The notes beneath the pieces were generated by a model, which saw only the letters and a list, made by a program, of their open reading frames with translations, was not told the DNA's origin and did no database searches. The translations under genes and the position numbers were made by a program. Shown one piece after another: positions 58,005-64,000 of a DNA stretch of 64,000 nt; the first letter of the stretch is position 1; each line of letters begins with the position of its first letter. The stretch spans positions 2,230,001-2,294,000 of the forward strand of contig JAPEIS010000005.1 of NCBI GenBank assembly GCA_029531795.1, given 5' to 3'. This DNA comes from Sclerotinia nivalis (lineage: Eukaryota; Ascomycota; Leotiomycetes; Helotiales; Sclerotiniaceae).

Positions 58005-60062
58005 CTATACTGGTTATACAGGCTATGTATAATTGTTTTAATACTTTTGAATTGAACCCTTTTTCTATATTAACTAATCTAATCATTTGATAAAATACTG
58101 CTTTAGTTTGAGTAGTTCGGATTGAAATATGTTGTTTAAAATTGAAGCCAGAATCGAACCATATTCCTAATCATCTTACTAATATTGAAAATTGTACAAT
58201 TTCGGAATTTGGAAGTTTGATTAGGGCATCTTTGATATATTTGGATATAAAAAAGTACATGAGTTCTGTTTTGGCTAGATCGAATTGAATAGCATTTTTT
58301 TCATTTAGAATATAAATTTGTCGAACTATTTCTTCAAAGGAAAGAATATTCTTTTTCTAATTTGTTGAATATATGATTAAGGCTATATCGTCTATATATA
58401 AAAAATATCCAATTGAATTCGATTAAAAAAGATCTCAGATATAAATTAAGAAAAGAATTAATAAAATAAGGCTTCCTTGTAGAATTCTAGTATTGATTGA
58501 TTTGAAGGTTTCTGTTTGATTATCAAATGAAAGTTTGAGTAATCTGTTTTCCAAAAATAATGAAATCCAAACGATAAAATTGATCGAAAGTTTTAGATTC
58601 TTATATATATCTAGAAAACGGTTCTTGGATATATAATCGAAAGTGCTTTTGATATTCAGAAAAAGAATTGAAGTTTTCTTTTTGATTTTAGTATTCCTTT
58701 CGATTTTGATAGTGAATAGAATTACTATATCGATTGCTGATTTCTTTTGTTTTTTATTTATTTGTATATAATGAAATAGTTTTGTTGTTTCCATTAGACA
58801 GTTAAGCCTTTGAATTAGGATTCTTTTACTGATCTTGTCTAAACAGTTGAGTAATGCAATAATTTTGTATACTTTTGGTATACTGTAATCTGATTTCGAA
58901 GGTTTCTTAAGGATAACTTTTGTAGCTTGTTTTCAATAAAAAGAGTAATACTCTAGATTGATTAGATTGCTAAAAAGTATAAAGAATTTTTTCGGAATTG
59001 CTTTGTAGATCTGGATAATAATTTCTTGAATAATATCATCAGGGCCTAGGGTTTTCCCCTTGATTTTGATTAAGTATACATTGAGAAGTTCGTTTTCAGT
59101 AAATTTGAACCAATTCCATTATTTTGATTATTTATATCCTTCCTATATAGATACAGGAGTATTTAAAAAAGGAAAGAATAAAACCGATCTAAATGCTGAA
59201 CATTTTCCTTCGAATAAGCTTTCCAGTTTTGAAAAACTAGATCTGATATTCAGGATCCTTTCGATTCAAAGATCTTTTATATAAAATATAACTCTAAAAA
59301 TCGTTTAGGTATCCTCTTTTTCCAGAAATTCATTCCAATAGTTTTTCTTAGTTGTTTTAATAGCTTAACAATAATGATTTCTTATTGATTAATAAACTCT
59401 TTTGAACAAATCGTTTTCAGGATATTGTTTGATATCTTTATATACTAATGTAAGTCTTTTTCGAAGATCTTTCAATTTTGGAGTCCATTAGAGTTTTGCT
59501 TTTTTGGTTGATTTGTATTTAGGAATATTTGTATTTGCTAAATATATAATAATTCGAGTAAATTCTGTAATAGTATTATCGAGTATTTATATATTCGATT
59601 TATTAATCAATAGGGAATCAAAAAAGTCGGATTTTGAAATGGATAAATTAAGGTATTCATTCGAATTTAAGATTGATGATCTCGATATCTCGGTTTTCAG
59701 GGTAAATACGAATTTATTCTAATTAGTTAATTTTGTATTGAATTTAGTTATTGAAGTAGCATTTAGTGTATAGGAAAAGTTGTCTTTTATTTCAAAGAAA
59801 ATATCTAAATAGTCTAAATCAAGATCAAAAAGAATTTGTTAATCGATAATATTGAAGGAAATAGCTTCTATAATTAAAGTGAGATCTAGAACATTTGAAT
59901 TTGTTATATTCGTTCGATAAAAGATATTGATATCTGGTTCGTTGAATAGAATGAGATTGTAATCTTCAAATTATTCCGCTAATTGATCAGCATTCGAATT
60001 TTTGTTCGAGAATGGATCCCATCAAGAATAATGAAAATTGAAATCTTTTATAAGAATAGTAT
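58005..60062 (-). mobile_element. Tad-A LINE copy 2, fragment
   Basis: Homologous to about 530-2590 of Tad-A copy 1, in the same orientation. It is cut on the left by the inverted Gypsy-3 LTR and on the right by the Gypsy-2 LTR at 60063, inside the endonuclease domain. ORF1 and both ends of the element are missing. Confidence 0.88.
58005..60062 (-). pseudogene. Tad-A2 ORF2 fragment: part of endonuclease, RT
   Basis: On the minus strand, the RT segment 58794-58435 is open for 119 codons: KQKKSAIDIVILFTIKIERN, ILFLNIKSTFDYISKNRFLD (FLDIKGAFD in better copies) and ILQGSLILLILFLIYI (QGSPISSILF). Farther along, near 58395, the active site reads YIDD in the register, where copy 1 has YIDN. The endonuclease part (60060-59760) contains the DPFSNKNSNADQLAE-like segment that parallels 2520-2560. 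Inactive. Confidence 0.8.
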
Positions 60063-60275
60063 TGTCACGGGGTCCCCGTATATGGTATACGGAGACCGCT
60101 CGGGTTCCGACCCGTAGAAATCGGACCTCGGATAAGTGTAGGCTAGCCCTGGTCGGGGCTAGCGCTACACATAAATATATTTAAGGAACCGTTTCTTCTA
60201 TAGAAACGTAGCTTTTCGAGCTACGTTTTATCAATAAAAGTGATTTCTGTTATCCTGTTTGTTGCCTCTGTGATA
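60063..60275 (+). repeat. Gypsy-2 copy 2 5' LTR
   Basis: A 213-bp LTR, TGTCACGGGG to CTGTGATA. It holds a perfect 10-bp stem AAACGTAGCT/AGCTACGTTT (60204-60228, loop TTTCG), followed at once by AATAAA (60233-60238), probably the R-region polyadenylation signal. Confidence 0.88.
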
Positions 60276-60298
60276 CTACATAGTTTCTTTCTATCTAT

Positions 60299-61603
60299 AC
60301 CGATACTTCTACGATATCGTCCCGTCTGCATCCGTCTAGCCAGCCCAGCTCCCCCGAAGAATTCGTTATCGTTGTAGCCAATGATATTGCGATCTGGTAT
60401 TGTTACCTTACCTTTCTTTACGAATTTAGTATAAGAATAGAAATAGAAGTAATCGATCTACAATCCGCAATTCAAAAGCTTACTCTCGATTTACAAGTTG
60501 AGAAAACTATATTTATATAATGAAAAGAGAAGAACAATAGATTGATTATCTATCTAATTCAATTCCATTCTGTCTCTATTGCCCCATTTGTTTCAATTTT
60601 TACCGATCTAACCGATCTTTCGCTTCTAACTCTTATTACAACCCCAACTGTCGTTTTTGTTTTATCGAAACTTCAATTGAATAAGAAGGTATCTGATCCT
60701 GCACCGTTTAATGGAACGAAAATCGATCTTGATCGATTTGTTGATCAAATACAGAATAAAATGTATACCAATTCCGATTGCTTCATTTCCCCGTATTCCT
60801 ATTTGATTTATGTAACTGGAAGATTAACTAGATTTATTGCTATGCAAATTCGACTGTATAATATCAAAGGATAATTTGTTAAACTTGCCGATTATAAGGA
60901 TCTATTGCAAATACTGGAAAGAGCTTATAGAAATCAGAACAAACGAGTCGAGGTCTGGAAATTCTTGATCAATCTGAAACAAAAGAATCAATCGTTCCAT
61001 ATCTTCTATACTGAGTTTCAAAGACTAGCATTAGAAATTGGGATGGCCGATGATAATAGTACTCTGGTTATTCTATTAGAATAAGCTCTGTCGAGTGAAC
61101 TGAAGAACTAGATTGTTACTGTTGAGCTCTCTACGGATAGTACCGACGCATTCACCGCTTTTGTGTAGACATTAGAGAATCGCTGTCTATACCTGATGGG
61201 ACCGATCGGCTCCGGTCGTAGCTCAATCGTCCTGCCACCCCGCATTACTATTCAAAATCTGAATTCTGTTAACCATACCCCCACTCCATCCCCGAATTCT
61301 ACTATCCGATTTGCTGCTCCTGTTACGATTATGCCTACTGAAGATCCAATGGATCTCAATTCCCAAAGATGTACTAATAAATACGAACAAAAGGAATGCT
61401 TCCGTTGTGGGTCTATTGATCATTGTATAAAAAATTGCTCGTTTCCAGATAATCGTCCTGTGCAAGTTAGAGCTAGCCTTATTAATCTTGCCCTACTATC
61501 CCTTGTTTCGTTTTCCGCCCAGATTCAACTGTATACTATATCACCGTATAGTCTGTCCCCTTCCGGCTCCCCGAGTTCGGGAAACGGAGCCCGTCTGGTA
61601 TAA
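60299..61603 (+). pseudogene. Gypsy-2 copy 2 gag
   Basis: One register runs from about 60299 to TAA 61601-61603, with stops near 60520, 60872, 61082, 61109 and 61166. It starts with a Ser-rich segment (STISSRLHPSSQPSSPEEF), then a leucine-rich helix. FNGTKIDLDRFVDQIQNKMY near 60708 begins the capsid-like Retrotrans_gag core, ending around DFTAFV-LENRCL near 61150. The single zinc knuckle CFRCGSIDHCIKNC (61397-61438) is a fully intact CX2CX4HX4C. No ATG is evident at the start, which is therefore approximate. Confidence 0.85.
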
Positions 61604-61605
61604 AT

Positions 61606-64000
61606 CGTTATCAAACGAAAGCCCTATACACATTACATCTATTCGCTGCTGCAACTCAAGGTTTATCTTTCGCTGAAGAAACAAACAATCGAACAAATCT
61701 GATGATATTATCTGTTATTGTTTTATCGATGTTTGATCGATCCTATCCCACTTACATTATAATAAATAGCAAATGCGAAGGATATATTTTCGCAAACCAA
61801 AGTTGGATAGAAACTATCAAGCTCCCAATATACAAATTACCTATCCCGTTCGAAATCATTGGATTCGATAGAAAAATACTGTTCGAAAACCGAGTGGATC
61901 GTTATATTCTAATTGATCTGCAAATCAATAATCACTATGAGAAAAGATCGAAAATCTATATTACTGAACTAGTTCATTATTCGATTATCCTGGGGTTGAT
62001 TTAGCTAAAGAAGCATGATCCCTATATCGAATTCGTATTTAATACCTTTCGCTTCGATAATAAGTTTTGTCGAAAGTCCTATAATACGTTTGTGCAATTA
62101 TCGAGTGTCCGAGCCCTATCCGATATCCCTGTCAAAGCCTGTTCTGTTTATCTATTGCTTTGTTTTGAAACGCTAAAGAAAAGAGATATAGCAAGCGTTT
62201 CAATCCGAACTTGCTCGATGTACGCCTGTCGAAGCTATAAGATATTCCAAGCTAGTATCGATTTGATAGACCGAATCCTGAAGGAAAAAGAAGATTTTGC
62301 TCCCGAAGATTTGCCTGTTGAATTCCGTTTATAGATCGATGTATTTTCTTTATGTAACGTTGACAAACTATCTTCGCACTGCCCATACAATCATGATATC
62401 CGATTGCAAGATAAAATTAAGCTACCATTTGGAGCTCTGTATTCAATATCTCGGGATGAATTGAAAGCTTTGCAAGAATGGTTAAGGGAAAACCTAGCAA
62501 AAGGATTCATCCGATCGAATTCCTCCGCTTTTGTTTCGTTTGTCTTATTTGTTAAGAAACCCAATGGTGATCTTCGATTCTGTGTAGACTATCATACGTT
62601 GAATAATTTGTCTATGAAAGATCGATACCCGTTGCCTTTAACCAAAGAGTCTTTGAATAATTTGAAAAAGATGAAGTATTTTACAAAAATAGATATCATC
62701 TCGGTCTTCAATAATATCCAAATCAAGGAAGGACAAGAATATTTAACTGTATTTTGTATTCGATTCGGTTTGTTCGAAACTTTGGTTATATCGTTCGGGC
62801 TGACCGAAACCCCAGCAATGTTCCAACGATTTATCAACAATACTTTAAGAGAATACCTGGATATATTCTGCACTGTTTACTTGGATGATATTCTGATTTA
62901 TAGCAAAACCTATTCTAAACATATAAAGTATGTACAAAAGATACTAGATGCTTTACGGAAAACTGGATTGTATACCAATCTATCGAAATACAAATTCCTG
63001 AAACCTGAAACGAAATTTCTAGGTCTAATTGTAAGTCGAAAGAAAATCCGAATAGATCCAGCCAAGATTAAGACAATAATTGATTGGAAAACACCGAAGA
63101 ATCTGACAGATATACAAATATTTATAAAGTTTAGTAATTTCTATCGATACTTTATTCGCGACTTCTTCTCGATCATTCGTTTGATAATAAACCTAACCAA
63201 AAAGGATGTAGCCTTCTAATGGGATTCTAGTTATAAGAAATCATTCTCGAATCTGAAAACCGTATTTATAGCAGCATCTGTGTTAGCCTTTTTCGATTGG
63301 AAGAAGAATGTAATCCTAGAGACGGATGTATCGGATTATATATCTACTGGAGTCCTTTTCCAATACGATAACAATGGGATTCTGAAATCTGTTGTATATT
63401 TTTCAAAAAAGTATTCGATTACAAAATGTAATTACAAGATTTATAATAAAGAATTACTAACAATTATCTACTATTTCGAAAAATAGTAATCCGAATTAAA
63501 AAACATCTCTTTCTTGATCAAAATCATTACAGATTATAAAAATCTGGAGTACTTTATAACAACAAAACTATTGAACTATTGTCAAATTTATTAATTTGAA
63601 TTTCTATCCCGTTTCAATTTCAAAATTATATACCGTCTTAGAAAGCAAAAAGCGAAACCCGATGCTTTGATCAAAAGATCAAAGGATTTATCTAAAGAAA
63701 AGGATAAACATTTTCTTTATCAAAATCAAACTATTCTGAAAATTGAAAATCTAAATATAAATCTGTTTTTTATTGTTAAACCAAAAAAGAAAGTCCGTTT
63801 CGCGATTACAATCTGTAACCAAACCTGTACTGATATTCTATCGTCTATCCGCAATTCTGAATTATCTATCTACGAATCTGGATTACCTGCCTGTGAATTT
63901 GAACTATCTATGATATCTGATAATTCAATCCCTATCCAATTATCTGAATCTATATAATTGGAACCCCTTGAAGAACTGAAACCCCTATTCGTTGAAGCTT
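61606..64000 (+). pseudogene. Gypsy-2 copy 2 pol, 5' part: protease, RT, RNase H
   Basis: pol lies in the -1 register relative to gag and stays in it to the window end. Protease 61640-62030: IIINSKCEGYIFANQSW (Asp-Ser-Gly lost), HYSIILGLI. The RT block 62404-63219 is open for 271 codons: [47 protein letters not shown] with YLDD at 62878-62889, [10 protein letters not shown]. RNase H 63280-63486: ETDVSDYISTGVLF, YKIYNKELLTII. A Ser/Glu-rich linker (63667-63957) precedes the integrase outside the window. Stops at 62002, 62332, 63217 and 63484 among others. Confidence 0.9.

Larger units (their letters stand above)
60063..64000 (+). mobile_element. Gypsy-2 copy 2 (5' LTR to pol; continues past the window)
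   Basis: A Ty3/gypsy element with 5' LTR, gag and pol in order, and the least damaged RT in the window. It inserted into Tad-A copy 2. The last bases of the window correspond to about 5990 of copy 1, so integrase and the 3' LTR should lie to the right. Confidence 0.9.

Overview
The window looks like nuclear DNA of a filamentous ascomycete (Pezizomycotina) and consists entirely of transposable-element remains. It is very AT-rich, and I see no host gene, rRNA, tRNA or CRISPR. Copies of the same element differ almost only by C/T and G/A transitions, with stop codons where TGG, CAA or CAG would be expected. This is the pattern left by repeat-induced point mutation (RIP), and the element families (Tad-like LINEs, Ty3/gypsy chromoviruses, a Ty1/copia fragment, a Plavaka-like CMC DNA transposon) are typical fungal ones. 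The genus cannot be fixed by eye. Family names used here (Tad-A to Tad-D, Gypsy-1 to Gypsy-3) are local labels.

Layout from left to right. Tad-A copy 1 (minus, runs off the left edge) occupies 1-4670. A 64-bp scrap of a Gypsy-3 LTR end follows, then the 3' half of Gypsy-2 copy 1 with its 3' LTR (4735-7721). A decayed Plavaka-like transposase (7722-10804, minus) is split by a complete Gypsy-1 (10805-17644, minus; 163-bp LTRs, ATATT target duplication); its N-terminal end lies at 17645-18060. A TCCTTA-type microsatellite follows, into which Tad-B has inserted. Tad-B (about 18370-30770, plus) is itself split by a second complete Gypsy-1 (20388-27143, plus; AAACT target duplication). From 31150 to 34020 lies an unidentified, roughly 950-codon reading frame without frameshifts, broken only by stop codons. 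Next come a copia pol tail (minus) and a Gypsy-3 gag (minus).

The 5' LTR of that Gypsy-3 (36581-54571, minus) is interrupted by 17.5 kb containing three head-to-tail LINEs, Tad-C1, Tad-D and Tad-C2. Each ends in hairpins plus a (CA)n tail, and every junction carries the same target-like motif, CTACAACCACC. To the right are a Gypsy-3 pol (plus) with a still-open antisense ORF, a pair of tail-to-tail inverted LTRs (57089-58004), Tad-A copy 2 (minus), and the 5' LTR, gag and pol of Gypsy-2 copy 2, which leaves the window at 64000.

The genes do not act together in a pathway. Each set once encoded the machinery of one element: gag, protease, RT, RNase H, integrase and chromodomain for the LTR elements; ORF1 RNA-binding protein plus endonuclease-RT-RNase H for the LINEs. 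The most informative points are the stop-start ORF overlaps, the serial LINE insertion at a re-created target, the antisense zinc-motif ORF, and the unidentified element at 31-34 kb.
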